Shown here: positions 25,750 to 35,785 of the stretch, piece by piece
Position numbering within the stretch: position 1 is the stretch's first letter
How the letters are laid out: every line of letters begins with the position of its first letter
Assembly: GCF_016901035.1 (NCBI RefSeq)
Contig: NZ_JAFEUF010000039.1
Coordinates: forward strand, 1-40,264
Origin: Streptomyces durocortorensis
GTDB taxonomy: Bacteria > Actinomycetota > Actinomycetes > Streptomycetales > Streptomycetaceae
Length of the DNA: 40,264 bases
Direction of reading: 5' to 3'
Position numbers and translations under genes: made by a program
Notes under the pieces: generated by a model
Told to the model about the DNA's origin: nothing
Databases searched by the model: none
What the model saw: the letters and a program-made list of their open reading frames with translations, nothing else

Positions 25750-27021
25750 TCAGCCCGCCGGGCTGACCTCCACGGCCGCCAGGTTCTTCTTGCCGCGGCG
25801 CAGCACCAGCCAGCGCCCGTGCAGCAGCTCCCCGGCGTCCGGCGCGACCTCGCCGTCGACGACCTTCACGTTGTTCACGTAGGCGCCGCCCTCCTTGACC
25901 GTACGGCGGGCCCCCGACTTGCTCGGCGCGAGACCGACCTCCACCAGCAGGTCCACCAGCGGACCCAGCTCGGCGACGGTGGCGTGCGGCACCTCGGACA
26001 GGGCGGCGCCGAGCGTCGCCTCGTCCAGCTCGGCCAGGTCGCCCTGGCCGAACAGCGCCTTCGACGCCGCGATGACCGCCGCGCACTGCTCCCCGCCGTG
26101 CACCAGCGTCGTCAGCTCCTCGGCCAGCGCGCGCTGCGCGTTGCGCGCCTGCGGCCGCTCCTCGGTCAGCTGCTCCAGCTCCTCCAGCTCCTCACGGCTC
26201 TTGAAGCTGAGGATGCGCAGGTACCGCGAGACGTCCCGGTCGTCCACGTTCAGCCAGAACTGGTAGAACGCGTACGGCGTCGTCATCTCCGGGTCGAGCC
26301 AGACGGCGCCGCTCTCGGACTTGCCGAACTTCGTCCCGTCCGCCTTCGTCATCAGCGGCGTCGCCAGCGCGTGCACGACCGCGCCCGGCTCCAGGCGGTG
26401 GATCAGGTCGATGCCCGCGGTGAGGTTGCCCCACTGGTCGCTGCCGCCCTGCTGGAGGGTGCAGCCGTGCCGGCGGTACAGCTCCAGGAAGTCCATGCCC
26501 TGCAGCAGCTGGTAGCTGAACTCGGTGTAGCTGATGCCCTCCTGCGACTCCAGCCGCCGGGCGACCGAGTCCTTGGTGAGCATCTTGTTGACCCGGAAGT
26601 GCTTGCCGATGTCCCGCAGGAACTCGATCGCGGACATGCCCGCGGTCCAGTCCAGGTTGTTGACCATGGTCGCCGCGTTCGGGCCCTCGAAGGTCAGGAA
26701 GGGCTCGATCTGCCCCCGCAGCCGCTGCACCCAGGCGGCGATGGTCTCCGGGTCGTTCAGCGTGCGCTCGGCGGTGGGCCGCGGGTCACCGATCTGACCC
26801 GTGGCCCCGCCGACCAGCGCGAGCGGCTTCAGCCCGGCCTGCTGGAGCCGCCGCATGGTGAGCACCTGCACCAGGTGTCCCACGTGGAGGCTGGCCGCGG
26901 TCGGGTCGAAGCCGCAATAGAAGGTGACGGGACCGTCCGCGAGAGCCTTGCGCAAAGCGTCCTCGTCAGTGGACTGGGCGAACAGCCCGCGCCACTTCAG
27001 CTCGTCGACGATGTCCGTCAC
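25750..27021 (-). CDS. tyrS: Tyrosyl-tRNA synthetase
   Basis: A 423-aa class I aminoacyl-tRNA synthetase charging tRNA-Tyr. The HIGH-type motif is HVGH (46-49) and the KMSKS-type motif KFGKS (231-235), with the Tyr[18 protein letters not shown] and GGSDQWGN signatures. A C-terminal S4 RNA-binding domain (about 355-420, [21 protein letters not shown]) is present. The length is normal for bacterial TyrRS. GTG 27021 follows AAGGAG at about 10 nt. No T-box-like leader is apparent. It is co-oriented with and 60 bp downstream of tldE. Confidence 0.97.
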   Translation of the reverse strand: MTDIVDELKWRGLFAQSTDEDALRKALADGPVTFYCGFDPTAASLHVGHLVQVLTMRRLQQAGLKPLALVGGATGQIGDPRPTAERTLNDPETIAAWVQRLRGQIEPFLTFEGPNAATMVNNLDWTAGMSAIEFLRDIGKHFRVNKMLTKDSVARRLESQEGISYTEFSYQLLQGMDFLELYRRHGCTLQQGGSDQWGNLTAGIDLIHRLEPGAVVHALATPLMTKADGTKFGKSESGAVWLDPEMTTPYAFYQFWLNVDDRDVSRYLRILSFKSREELEELEQLTEERPQARNAQRALAEELTTLVHGGEQCAAVIAASKALFGQGDLAELDEATLGAALSEVPHATVAELGPLVDLLVEVGLAPSKSGARRTVKEGGAYVNNVKVVDGEVAPDAGELLHGRWLVLRRGKKNLAAVEVSPAG

Positions 27022-27081
27022 GGTTCCGGTGCTCCTTGTGCCTGGTGGGGATGTACAGATGTACGGGTCAGTCTAGGCGGG

Positions 27082-28476
27082 TCATACGCCCGGGCTGACC
27101 GAGCTCATGTTGAAGTCGGGGATGCGCAGCGCGGGCATCGCGGCCCGGGTGAACCAGTCGCCCCACTCGCGCGGCAGCGTCTTCTCCGTACGCCCGGCCT
27201 CGGAGGCCCGCGACAGCAGGTCCACCGGCGACTCGTTGAACCGGAAGTTGTTCACCTCGCCGACCACCTCGCCGTCCTCGACCAGATAGACGCCGTCCCG
27301 GGTCAGCCCGGTCAGCAGCAGCGTCGCCGGGTCCACCTCGCGGATGTACCAGAGGCAGGTCAGCAGCAGCGCCCGCCCGGTCGTCGCGGCGACCATTTCC
27401 TCCAGCGACTTCTCGCCGCCGCCCTCCAGGAGCAGGTTGTCGATGCCCGGGGCGACCGGGAGGCCGGTCAGCCCGGCCGAGTGCCGGGTGGTCGTCAGCC
27501 GCTCCAGCTTCCCGTCCCTGACCCAGTCCGTCGGGGCCAGCGGCAGCCCGTTGTCGAAGACGGAACCGCTGTCGCCGGAGGAGTGCGCGATCACGAACGG
27601 CGCCGACTCCAGACCCGGCGCGTGCGGGTCGCTGCGCAGGGTGAGGGGGAGCGGAGCGAGCTGCTCGCCCAGCCGCGTCCCGCCGCCCGGCGTCGAGAAC
27701 ACCGTCCGGCCTTCCACCGCGTCCCGTGCGGCCGACGACCACAGCTGGTAGATCAGCAGATCCGCCACCGCGGTCGGCGGCAGCAGCGTCTCGTACCGGC
27801 CGGCCGGCAGCTCGATGCGCCGCTCCGCCCAGCGCAGCCGCTGCGCCAGCTCCGCGTCCATCGCCGCCGGGTCGACATCCTTGAAGTCCCGGGTCGCCCT
27901 GCCCGCCCACGCCGAGCGCGTACGGTCCGGGGACTTCGCGTTCAGCTCCAGCGTCCCGTTCGGCTGGTCGTGGCGCAGCCGCAGCCCCGTCGACGTCCCC
28001 ACGTAGGTGGAGGTCAGCTCGTGGTTGGCGAAGCCGTACAGCTCGCGGCCCCCGTCCCGGGCCCGCGCGAAGGCGTCGCCGAGCGCAGGGGCGAAGTCCG
28101 CGAAGACCTCCGAGCCGGTCTCGGCGGGCGCGTCCGTGAAGTCGGGGGAGGAGGGCACCCCGCTCACCAGCGGCTGCGCGTCCTCCGCCGGACCCGCGCC
28201 CCGGGCGGCGGCCTCGGCGGCCCGCACCAGCGGCTCCAGGTCGTCGGCGGTCACGGCGGACCGGGAGACGACGCCGGAGGCCGTTCCCTCGGCCCCGTCC
28301 ACGGTCGCGATGACGGTCAGGGTCCGGCCCCGGGTCACCCCGTTCGTGGTGAGAGCGTTGCCCGCCCAGCGCAGATTGGCGGAGGACTGCTCGTCGGCGA
28401 TGACCACCAGACCGTCCGTGGTGGACAGCTCCAGGGCCCGCTCGACGATCTCGTACGGCTTGCTGACGCGGCTCAT
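27082..28476 (-). CDS. pmbA: TldE/PmbA family metalloprotease subunit
   Basis: A 464-aa partner subunit of the TldD/TldE (PmbA) heterodimeric metalloprotease, which degrades unfolded peptides and matures some RiPPs. It has the N-terminal layer (about 10-170, TDGLVVIADEQSSANLRWAGNALTTNGV) and the C-terminal barrel (about 215-460, including IDNLLLEGGGEKSLEEMV and NNFRFNESPVDLL). It lacks the HExxxH zinc motif, as TldE subunits do. ATG 28476 has a good AGGAGG site, itself part of a 32-bp direct repeat. It lies downstream of tldD and is separated from it by a 29-aa micro-ORF. Confidence 0.93.
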   Translation of the reverse strand: MSRVSKPYEIVERALELSTTDGLVVIADEQSSANLRWAGNALTTNGVTRGRTLTVIATVDGAEGTASGVVSRSAVTADDLEPLVRAAEAAARGAGPAEDAQPLVSGVPSSPDFTDAPAETGSEVFADFAPALGDAFARARDGGRELYGFANHELTSTYVGTSTGLRLRHDQPNGTLELNAKSPDRTRSAWAGRATRDFKDVDPAAMDAELAQRLRWAERRIELPAGRYETLLPPTAVADLLIYQLWSSAARDAVEGRTVFSTPGGGTRLGEQLAPLPLTLRSDPHAPGLESAPFVIAHSSGDSGSVFDNGLPLAPTDWVRDGKLERLTTTRHSAGLTGLPVAPGIDNLLLEGGGEKSLEEMVAATTGRALLLTCLWYIREVDPATLLLTGLTRDGVYLVEDGEVVGEVNNFRFNESPVDLLSRASEAGRTEKTLPREWGDWFTRAAMPALRIPDFNMSSVSPGV

Positions 28477-28558
28477 CGTCCGGCCTCCTGCGTCGTATTG
28501 AGACTGTGCTTACCCGGGGGGCGACCCCCGGACCCCCAGCCGATTCCGTGGTCGCCGC

Positions 28559-28588
<30 letters not shown>
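28471..28588 (-). repeat. 32-bp direct repeat at the tldD-tldE junction
   Basis: The 32 bp at 28471-28502 recur exactly at 28557-28588 (86-bp period). Each copy holds, on the minus strand, codons for LNTTQEAGR, an AGGAGG site, and an ATGAGC start. One copy ends tldD, the other begins tldE. Between them is a GC-rich imperfect palindrome with CCGGGGG facing CCCCCCGG. Confidence 0.92.
28473..28562 (-). CDS. 29-aa micro-ORF between tldD and tldE
   Basis: ATG at 28562, stop at 28473-28475. The 29-residue peptide starts MSGDHGIGWGSGGRPPGKHS and ends LNTTQEAGR, the same nine residues as the C-terminus of TldD, because of the duplication. It overlaps the tldD stop and the tldE start by ATGA, and has a perfect ribosome site (AGGAGG). 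It may be translated and serve only to couple translation. It may equally be a non-functional by-product of the duplication. Confidence 0.4.
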
Positions 28589-30082
<1,494 letters not shown>

Positions 30083-30320
30083 AGGGAGTTCCCTTCTCGA
30101 TACACGACGGCAGTGAACCACGCCGGAGGGTGACCGCACCGGGGTATATCGGGGACGCGTGGGCGGACCACGCATCGGCGCGGACTGTAGGAACCCGACA
30201 GCACCCCGGACGAGCCACTGTCAGGGCCCGATTCCCCGATCGGCGCACGGTACCGATAGGTTTTCGACGTACCCGACCGTCCGGGAACACGTACCAGACC
30301 GCCAAGGAAAGGGTGATCCG

Positions 30321-31040
30321 TTGAGCCGCTCGGTTCTCGTCACCGGAGGAAACCGGGGCATCGGCCTCGCCATCGCCCGCGCCTTCGCCGACAACGGCGA
30401 CCAGGTCGCGATCACCTACCGCTCCGGCGAGCCGCCCCAGGCCCTCACCGAGGCAGGCGTCCTCGCGGTCCGCTGCGACATCACCGACGCCGAGCAGGTG
30501 GAGCAGGCCTACAAGGAGATCGAGGAGAAGCACGGTCCCGTGGAGGTGCTGGTCGCCAACGCCGGCATCACCAAGGACCAGTTGCTGATGCGGATGTCGG
30601 AGGAGGACTTCACCTCCGTCCTCGACACCAACCTCACCGGCACCTTCCGGGTCGTCAAGCGCGCCAACCGCGGCATGCTGCGCGCCAAGAAGGGCCGGGT
30701 CGTCCTGATCTCCTCCGTCGTCGGCCTCCTCGGCTCGGCCGGTCAGGCCAACTACGCCGCCTCCAAGGCCGGGCTGGTCGGCTTCGCCCGGTCGCTGGCC
30801 CGTGAACTCGGTTCGCGGAACATCACCTTCAACGTCGTCGCCCCCGGTTTTGTCGACACCGACATGACCCAGGCGCTCACCGAGGAGCAGCGCAAGGGCA
30901 TCGTGGCCCAGGTGCCGCTCGGCCGCTACGCGCGGCCCGAGGAGATCGCCGCCGCCGTGCGCTTCCTCGCCTCCGACGACGCGTCGTACATCACTGGAGC
31001 CGTCATTCCCGTTGACGGCGGATTGGGCATGGGTCACTGA
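30321..31040 (+). CDS. fabG: 3-oxoacyl-ACP reductase FabG
   Basis: A 239-aa NADPH-dependent SDR of type II fatty-acid synthesis. The cofactor motif is GGNRGIG (9-15), NAG is at 80-82 and catalytic Ser131/132, Tyr145 and Lys149 are all present (SSVVG, YAASK), with the PVDGGLGMGH end. It reduces 3-oxoacyl-ACP to 3-hydroxyacyl-ACP. TTG at 30321 is the start: it follows AAGGAAAGGG with 7-nt spacing and gives the usual SRSVLVTGG. Five bases separate its stop from fabI, so the two reductases form an operon. The 238-bp region upstream (30083-30320), divergent from tldD, has a -10-like TAGGTT at 30257-30262. Confidence 0.95.
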   Translation: MSRSVLVTGGNRGIGLAIARAFADNGDQVAITYRSGEPPQALTEAGVLAVRCDITDAEQVEQAYKEIEEKHGPVEVLVANAGITKDQLLMRMSEEDFTSVLDTNLTGTFRVVKRANRGMLRAKKGRVVLISSVVGLLGSAGQANYAASKAGLVGFARSLARELGSRNITFNVVAPGFVDTDMTQALTEEQRKGIVAQVPLGRYARPEEIAAAVRFLASDDASYITGAVIPVDGGLGMGH

Positions 31041-31045
31041 TCACC

Positions 31046-31813
31046 ATGAGCGGAATTCTCGACGGCAAGCGCATCCTCATCACCGGGGTGCTGATGGAGT
31101 CGTCCATCGCGTTCCACGCCGCGAAGGTGGCCCAGGAGCAGGGTGCCGAGGTCATCCTGACGGCCTTCCCCCGCCCCACCCTGACCGAGCGCATCGCCAG
31201 GAAGCTGCCGAAGCCGGCCAAGGTCATCGAGCTGGACGTGACCAACCAGGAGCACCTGGACCGGCTGGCCGGCCTGGTCCGCGAGGAGCTCGGCTCGCTC
31301 GACGGCGTCGTCCACTCCATCGGCTTCGCGCCGCAGGACGCGCTCGGCGGCAACTTCCTCAACACCCCGTTCGAGTCCGTCGCCACCGCGATGCACGTCT
31401 CGGCGTTCTCCCTGAAGTCGCTGGCCATGGCCTGCAAGCCGCTGATGAGCGAGGGCGGCTCGATCGTCGGCCTCACCTTCGACGCCCAGTACGCCTGGCC
31501 GCAGTACGACTGGATGGGCCCGGCCAAGGCCGCGCTGGAGGCCACCTCCCGCTACCTCGCCCGCGACCTGGGCAAGGACGGGCTGCGCTGCAACCTGATC
31601 TCCGCCGGGCCGATCGGTTCCATGGCCGCCAAGTCCATCCCGGGCTTCACGGAGCTGGCCGATGTCTGGAACCACCGCGCTCCGCTGGCGTGGGACATGT
31701 CCGACCCGGAGCCGGCCGGCCGCGGCATCGTCGCCCTGCTCTCCGACTTCTTCCCGCGCACCACCGGCGAGATCATCCACGTCGACAGCGGCGTGCACAT
31801 GATGGGCGCCTGA
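31046..31813 (+). CDS. fabI: Enoyl-ACP reductase (FabI/InhA)
   Basis: A 255-aa NADH-dependent enoyl-ACP reductase, the last reductive step of fatty-acid elongation. It has the classical features: ILITGVLMESSIAFHAAKVAQEQG cofactor region, SIGFAP loop and active-site Tyr154-x6-Lys161 (YDWMGPAK), plus the substrate-loop SAGPIGSMAAKSIPGF. It is the type of enzyme targeted by triclosan and by activated isoniazid in mycobacteria. ATG 31046 is 5 bp after fabG; the operon is closed by the hairpin at 31832-31890. In S. coelicolor the pair is SCO1815/SCO1814 as far as I recall. Confidence 0.96.
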   Translation: MSGILDGKRILITGVLMESSIAFHAAKVAQEQGAEVILTAFPRPTLTERIARKLPKPAKVIELDVTNQEHLDRLAGLVREELGSLDGVVHSIGFAPQDALGGNFLNTPFESVATAMHVSAFSLKSLAMACKPLMSEGGSIVGLTFDAQYAWPQYDWMGPAKAALEATSRYLARDLGKDGLRCNLISAGPIGSMAAKSIPGFTELADVWNHRAPLAWDMSDPEPAGRGIVALLSDFFPRTTGEIIHVDSGVHMMGA

Positions 31814-31831
31814 CCGCGCCACCCCTGCGTT

Positions 31832-31890
31832 ACGGCCCCCGGCCGCGTACCCCTCCCGGTTCCTCGGAGGCGGTACGCGGCCGGGGCCGT
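31832..31890 (+). terminator. Long hairpin after fabG-fabI
   Basis: 31832-31851 (starts ACGGCCCCCGGCCGCGTACC) pairs with 31872-31890 (GGTACGCGGCCGGGGCCGT) with one bulged C, and an inner CCTCC/GGAGG stem. It lies 18 bp after the fabI stop and is followed by TTTCACG. Confidence 0.85.
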
Positions 31891-31997
31891 TTCACGCTCC
31901 GTGGCCGCCCGCTGCCGCTCCGGTCGAAAAGTCCGCCGATCCACCGCAGAATAGGGAGGAACCGGACTTCTGGTCAGGCTGCGGGAGGGAGACTGCT

Positions 31998-32369
31998 GTG
32001 CGCCCCACGCGCCGACGAACCCGTCTCCTCCTGGCCGCCCCGGTGGCCGTCGCCGCCCTCGCCGTGCCCCTGGGAGTGCACGCCGCCAGGGGAGCCGACT
32101 CCGGTACGGAAGCGGCGCCCCCGAAGCCCGAACCGGCCGGCTCGGAGTGCCGTACGACCGTCGAGGGATCCCGGGTCGTCGCGTACTGCCACAACCCGTA
32201 CCCCTCCGTCGACCTGGTCCGGCTGCACACCGAGTGCGACCGGTGGTGGGACGTCGACGCGGACGGAGCGGTGGTCGCGGTGGAGCCCGGCCGGACCGTT
32301 CGGCTGGAGGACCGCTGCTGGAAAGAGGTCGCCACCGCCTGGGTCAGCCACCGCCCCGCGCCCCTGTGA
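31998..32369 (+). CDS. Small secreted protein, function unknown
   Basis: A 123-aa exported protein. The N-terminus MRPTRRRTRLLLAAPVAVAALAVPLGVHA is a signal peptide with a strongly basic start (possible cleavage after VHA). The mature part (about 90 residues) has four cysteines (near C51, C64, C80, C107), suggesting two disulfides, with CHNPYPSVDLVRLHTECDRWWDVDADGAVVAVEPG and DRCWKEVATAWV. I do not recognise the family. GTG 31998 has GGGAGGGA about 7 nt upstream. Monocistronic; it converges on the GntR gene. Confidence 0.82.
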   Translation: MRPTRRRTRLLLAAPVAVAALAVPLGVHAARGADSGTEAAPPKPEPAGSECRTTVEGSRVVAYCHNPYPSVDLVRLHTECDRWWDVDADGAVVAVEPGRTVRLEDRCWKEVATAWVSHRPAPL

Positions 32370-32421
32370 GCGGGTTCCGGGGGACGGGGCAGGCTCGGTC
32401 CGACCGGCTCCCGGGGGATGG

Positions 32422-33096
32422 TCAGACCCGGTCCGTCAGGCAGTGCAGCGCGTGGCTCGCCGCCTCTGCCGCCGCCGTCTCCGCGTCCCCGGCGCGGATC
32501 GCCTCGACCAGCCGGCCGTGGTCCATGTGGTTCTCCGGCCGCAGTTCGGGGCCCACGTCGCCGCGCAGATAGTCGCGCAGCAGATCCCCGAGGTCGGCGT
32601 AGAGCTCGGTCAGGACGTCGTTGTGCGAGGCGGCGACCACCGCCAGGTGCAGCGTCGCGTCCGCCGCCACGAACGCCTCCGCGTCGCCGGATGCCCAGGC
32701 CTCCTCCCGGCGCGCCATCAGCGTGTCCAGCTGCCGCAGATCCCGGTCGGTGCGCCGGGTCGCCGCCAGCCGGGCCGCCGACGACTCCAGCGTCGAGCGC
32801 AGCTCCGCGACATGACGGGGGTCCGCCGCCGCGAACCTGCGGTGCATCACCCCGGCCAGCTCGCTCGTGGCGATCACATACGTGCCGGAGCCCTGCCGGA
32901 TGTCCAGCAGCCCGTTGTGCGCGAGCGCCCGCACGGCCTCGCGGACGGTGTTGCGGGCCACGCCCAGCTGCTCGACCAGCTCGGGCTCGGTCGGGATCCG
33001 CGATCCGACCGGCCACTCGCCCGAGGTGATCTGATTCCGCAACTGGGCGATCACCTGGTCGGAGAGTGCCGAACGCCGAGGAGACGTCAGCGCCAT
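32422..33096 (-). CDS. FadR-type GntR family transcriptional regulator
   Basis: A 224-aa regulator. The N-terminal winged helix (about 10-75) has VGSRIPTEPELVEQLGVARNTVREAVRALAHNGLLDIRQGSGTYV, the GntR signature. The C-terminal all-helical FCD ligand domain (about 90-215) has the metal/ligand residues DATLHLAV, NHMDHGRL and ASHA. It probably binds an organic acid. ATG 33096 has AAGGAG 4 nt upstream; in-frame starts as far as 33213 would run into the operator region. It is divergent from the MFS gene, and the palindromes between them are the likely operator. Confidence 0.93.
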   Translation of the reverse strand: MALTSPRRSALSDQVIAQLRNQITSGEWPVGSRIPTEPELVEQLGVARNTVREAVRALAHNGLLDIRQGSGTYVIATSELAGVMHRRFAAADPRHVAELRSTLESSAARLAATRRTDRDLRQLDTLMARREEAWASGDAEAFVAADATLHLAVVAASHNDVLTELYADLGDLLRDYLRGDVGPELRPENHMDHGRLVEAIRAGDAETAAAEAASHALHCLTDRV

Positions 33097-33196
33097 GGTG
33101 CTCCTTGCTCGTGGGCTGTGAGATCCGGGCCGGATTGTCTCCCGGATTCTCTCAGCGGATGCGGGGCCCCGGGGATCCCTCGCGGGATCCTCCGGG

Positions 33197-33235
33197 ATTG
33201 GACAATCAATCATCCCATGATTCTATGATGGCTCC
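33197..33235 (+). promoter_or_regulatory. Leaderless promoter with overlapping palindromic operators
   Basis: ATTG-ga-CAAT (33197-33206) and AATCAT-ccc-ATGATT (33208-33222) are adjacent palindromes. A -35-like TTGGAC (33198-33203) and a -10-like TATGAT (33224-33229) are spaced by 20 bp (19 if TGGACA is used). TATGAT ends 6 nt before the MFS ATG, which has no ribosome site, so the mRNA is probably leaderless. The palindromes would let the neighbouring GntR protein block the promoter. Confidence 0.5.
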
Positions 33236-34555
33236 ATGCCGGACGACGAGACACAGACCCCGACCCTGAACCGCGGCCCCGCCGCGCGCCCGTCCCACGA
33301 CACCCGGGCCCAGTCCCACGGCACCGGGGCCCAGCAGCTCCCCGGTGCGGCCGAGGGGCCTGCGCCCTGGCTGCTGCGCCTCATCGCCGTGGGACTCGTC
33401 CTGGCTGCGCTCAACCTCCGCCCCGCCATCACCAGCCTCGGCGCCCTCCTCGAAGAGGTCCGCGAGGGCCTGCACATGAGCGGCAGTGTCGCCGGAGTCC
33501 TCACCTCTGTACCGCCGCTCTGCTTCGCCGTCTTCGGCGTGATGGCGCCGCGTCTCGCCCGCCGCTTCGGCGCGGGCGCCGTCGTCTGCGCGGGCATGGC
33601 CGCCATCGCGGTGGGCCTGGTTGTCCGCCCGTACATCGGCTCCACCGCCGGGTTCCTGGCCGCCAGCGCCCTGGCCCTGATGGGCATCGCCGTCAGCAAC
33701 ATCCTGATGCCGGTGATCGTCAAGCGCTGGTTCCCCGACCGCGTCGGCACCATGACCGGCCTCTACTCCATGGCCCTGGCCCTCGGCACCGCCCTGGCCG
33801 CCGCCGTCACCGTCCCCGTCACCGGGGCGCTGGGCGGGAACTGGCAGGCGGGTCTGGTCGTCTGGGCCGTGCTCGCCGCCGTCGCCGTGCTGCCCTGGAT
33901 CGTCCTCGTACGCGACCGCACCCCCGCTCCCGGCCAGCCCGGCCCGGTCGCCGCGAACGCCGCTGAGGCGCCCGCCCTGCGGATCACCCGCAGCCGGACC
34001 GCCTGGGGCCTCGCCTGCTTCTTCGGGCTCCAGGCCACCGCCGCGTACATCACCATGGGCTGGATGCCGCAGATCTTCCGCGACGCCGGGGTCTCCGCGG
34101 GCACGGCCGGACTCCTGCTCGCGGTCACCATGGCGATGGGCGTCCCGCTCGCCTTCGTCATCCCCCGGGTCGCCTCCCGGCTCAAGCAGCAGGGCCCCAT
34201 CGTCGTCGTCCTCGGCCTGTGCGGCCTGATCGGCTACGGCGGCCTCTACCTCGCACCCGCCGCCGGAGCCTGGGCCTGGGCCCTGCTCCTCGGGGTCGCC
34301 AACTGCGCCTTCCCGCTCGCCCTCACCATGATCGGCATGCGGGCGCGGTCCGGTGCCGGCGTGGTCCGGCTCTCCGCCTTCGCCCAGTCCACCGGCTACC
34401 TGCTCTCGATCCCCGGCCCGCTGCTCGTCGGCGTGCTCTACCAGCACAGCGGCGGCTGGGGGCTGCCGATCGCCCTGATGGCGGGCCTCATGATTCCCCA
34501 GATGGTGGCCGGGATCCTCGCCGGCCGGGACCGGACGATCGAGGACGAGTGCTGA
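33236..34555 (+). CDS. MFS transporter, CynX/NimT type
   Basis: A 439-aa transporter with 12 predicted membrane helices after a 45-residue hydrophilic N-terminus. LNLRPAITSLGALLEEVREGL in the first helix is the hallmark of the CynX/NimT (cyanate/nitroimidazole) family, and the WFPDRVGTMTGLYSMALALG motif is also typical. The true substrate is unknown. The gene is controlled by the divergent GntR-type regulator (inferred). ATG 33236 is apparently leaderless. A 38-aa membrane microprotein starts 17 bp after its stop. Confidence 0.93.
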   Translation: MPDDETQTPTLNRGPAARPSHDTRAQSHGTGAQQLPGAAEGPAPWLLRLIAVGLVLAALNLRPAITSLGALLEEVREGLHMSGSVAGVLTSVPPLCFAVFGVMAPRLARRFGAGAVVCAGMAAIAVGLVVRPYIGSTAGFLAASALALMGIAVSNILMPVIVKRWFPDRVGTMTGLYSMALALGTALAAAVTVPVTGALGGNWQAGLVVWAVLAAVAVLPWIVLVRDRTPAPGQPGPVAANAAEAPALRITRSRTAWGLACFFGLQATAAYITMGWMPQIFRDAGVSAGTAGLLLAVTMAMGVPLAFVIPRVASRLKQQGPIVVVLGLCGLIGYGGLYLAPAAGAWAWALLLGVANCAFPLALTMIGMRARSGAGVVRLSAFAQSTGYLLSIPGPLLVGVLYQHSGGWGLPIALMAGLMIPQMVAGILAGRDRTIEDEC

Positions 34556-34572
34556 GATGCGACACTGACCTC

Positions 34573-34689
34573 ATGCCAGTGCTCGATCCGAATCCCCAGA
34601 ACGGCCAGAAGAAGCTTCTCCTCGTGTTCGGGGCGATGCTCCTCATCACCGTCGTCATCGGCGTGATCGCCACCATCGCCTCACCCTGA
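34573..34689 (+). CDS. SGM_5486-type transporter-associated microprotein
   Basis: A 38-aa protein beginning MPVLDPNPQNGQKKLLLVFG, with a single membrane helix (about 14-35) at the C-terminus. I recognise it as the SGM_5486 family 'transporter-associated protein' of Streptomyces, found behind MFS genes. It probably modifies or stabilises the transporter. ATG 34573 is 17 bp after the MFS stop with no clear ribosome site, so translation may depend on reinitiation. Too short for most gene callers. Confidence 0.8.
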   Translation: MPVLDPNPQNGQKKLLLVFGAMLLITVVIGVIATIASP

Positions 34690-34720
34690 CGCCCGAGGAC
34701 CCGGTGGATCCCGCACGCGG

Positions 34721-34740
34721 GGGTGGGGCCAGCCCCACCC
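34721..34740. terminator. Inverted repeat after the transporter pair
   Basis: GGGTGGGGC (34721-34729) faces GCCCCACCC (34732-34740), giving an 8-pair stem with a CCAG loop. A CCCCTAGGGG palindrome follows at 34742-34751. It lies 32 bp after the microprotein stop; such G/C hairpins are common between Streptomyces genes. Confidence 0.5.
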
Positions 34741-34850
34741 TCCCCTAGGGGGCCAGGGTCAGGGTGGAGTGGGTGGGTCACCGGATGGGGCCTGCCGCCC
34801 CCGGTCGTTAAGTTCTTCGGTAACGACCCGATGACTTGACGGAGGCGGAC

Positions 34851-35057
34851 ATGCCGGCACCGACGCACACCAGGTCCCACCGACCGGCCGCGGACGGTGT
34901 CGAGATCCGGCTGCCCTGGTGGGCCGTAGCCCTGCCTGCCGTGGCGTTCGCCGCGCTGCTGCTGATGATCCTCAGCCCCGGACAGGCCCACGCCGCCACC
35001 GACGACCCCGCGCTCGGACACCTGATCGAGCGCACCCTCCAGCTGTTGTTCCGTTGA
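34851..35057 (+). CDS. Small membrane protein, function unknown
   Basis: A 68-aa protein with one membrane helix (about 27-48, WWAVALPAVAFAALLLMILSPG) after a hydrophilic head (MPAPTHTRSHRPAADGVEIRLP) and a short C-terminal helix (HLIERTLQLLF). SPGQAHAA resembles a signal-peptidase site, so it may be either anchored or processed. ATG 34851 has GGAGG at 34841-34845. It is followed 92 bp later by the SixA-like gene. Related proteins occur in other streptomycetes as I recall; none is characterised. Confidence 0.8.
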   Translation: MPAPTHTRSHRPAADGVEIRLPWWAVALPAVAFAALLLMILSPGQAHAATDDPALGHLIERTLQLLFR

Positions 35058-35149
35058 GCCGAAGCCGCCCCGGACCAGCACGCCAACTCCCCGGACGAGC
35101 CCGTCAACACCCTGCGCCAGAGGCCGCGTTTCATGCGAAGCTGAGGTGT

Positions 35150-35668
35150 ATGAGCGTCGAGACACCTCGCAGGATCGTCCTTCTCCGGCATGCCAAGGCG
35201 GAATGGTCACAGGCTTCCGATCATGAGCGGCCACTGGCCGAGCGCGGCCGGAAGGACGCGCCCGTGGCCGGCCGCAAGCTCGCCGATTCCGGCATCGATT
35301 TCGATCTGGCCCTCTGCTCCAGTGCCGCCAGGACGCGGGAGACCTGGAAGCTGGCGGTCCATGAATTCGCCCATCGCCCCCGGACCGTCTATGAGGAGAG
35401 GCTGTACGAGGCCTCCCTCGGCGAACTGATCGCCCTGTTCAACGAGACCCCGGACGAGGTGCGCAACCTCCTGGTCATCGGCCACAACCCCGGGATGCAC
35501 GGGGCCGCCGACGCCCTCTCCGGCTCGGCCGAGGGCGACACCCTGGCCCGGATGACCCGGGACGGTTTCCCCACCGCCGCCTACGCCGTGGTGGAGTTCC
35601 CGGGCTCCTGGAAGAGCGTGGAGCACGGGGCGGGCAAGCTCACCGAATACTGGACACCGAACGACTGA
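35150..35668 (+). CDS. SixA-type histidine phosphatase family protein
   Basis: A 172-aa phosphatase of the histidine phosphatase superfamily (SixA branch). The catalytic RHA motif is LLRHAKAEW (His14), Arg61 lies in SSAARTRET and the second His112 in VIGHNPGMHG. SixA proteins remove phosphate from phosphohistidine, for example on phosphotransfer proteins; the partner is unknown here. ATG 35150 has GAGG about 4 nt upstream. Its stop lies at the start of a 19-bp tandem repeat. Convergent with serB. Confidence 0.9.
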   Translation: MSVETPRRIVLLRHAKAEWSQASDHERPLAERGRKDAPVAGRKLADSGIDFDLALCSSAARTRETWKLAVHEFAHRPRTVYEERLYEASLGELIALFNETPDEVRNLLVIGHNPGMHGAADALSGSAEGDTLARMTRDGFPTAAYAVVEFPGSWKSVEHGAGKLTEYWTPND

Positions 35669-35740
35669 GCACGTACAGGACTGCTGAGCGCGTACAGAAC
35701 CGCTGAGCACGCGCAGAACGACCGAGCGGACGCACAGGGC
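35665..35740 (+). repeat. Four imperfect 19-bp tandem repeats
   Basis: Units start at 35665, 35684, 35703 and 35722; the consensus is CTGAGCACGTACAGAACNG. The first unit includes the SixA stop (TGA in each copy is in the CTGAGC segment). Similarity falls in the last copy. The right end abuts the terminator. Confidence 0.85.
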
Positions 35741-35770
35741 CCCCCGCACCACATCGGTGCCGGGGCCCTG
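35735..35770. terminator. Bidirectional terminator between sixA-like gene and serB
   Basis: CAGGGCCCC (35735-35743) pairs with GGGGCCCTG (35762-35770), and GCACC (35746-35750) with GGTGC (35756-35760), loop ACATC. A small CC/C bulge joins the two stems. It lies between convergent stops (35668 and 35786). Confidence 0.85.
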
Positions 35771-35785
35771 CACGCTCGGACCGGC

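Noticed and set aside
33097..33213. N-terminal extension of the GntR regulator
   Set aside because: It would place coding sequence over the operator region; ATG 33096 has a good ribosome site.
35665..35740. CRISPR-like tandem repeat
   Set aside because: The units are contiguous without spacers, and no cas genes are present.
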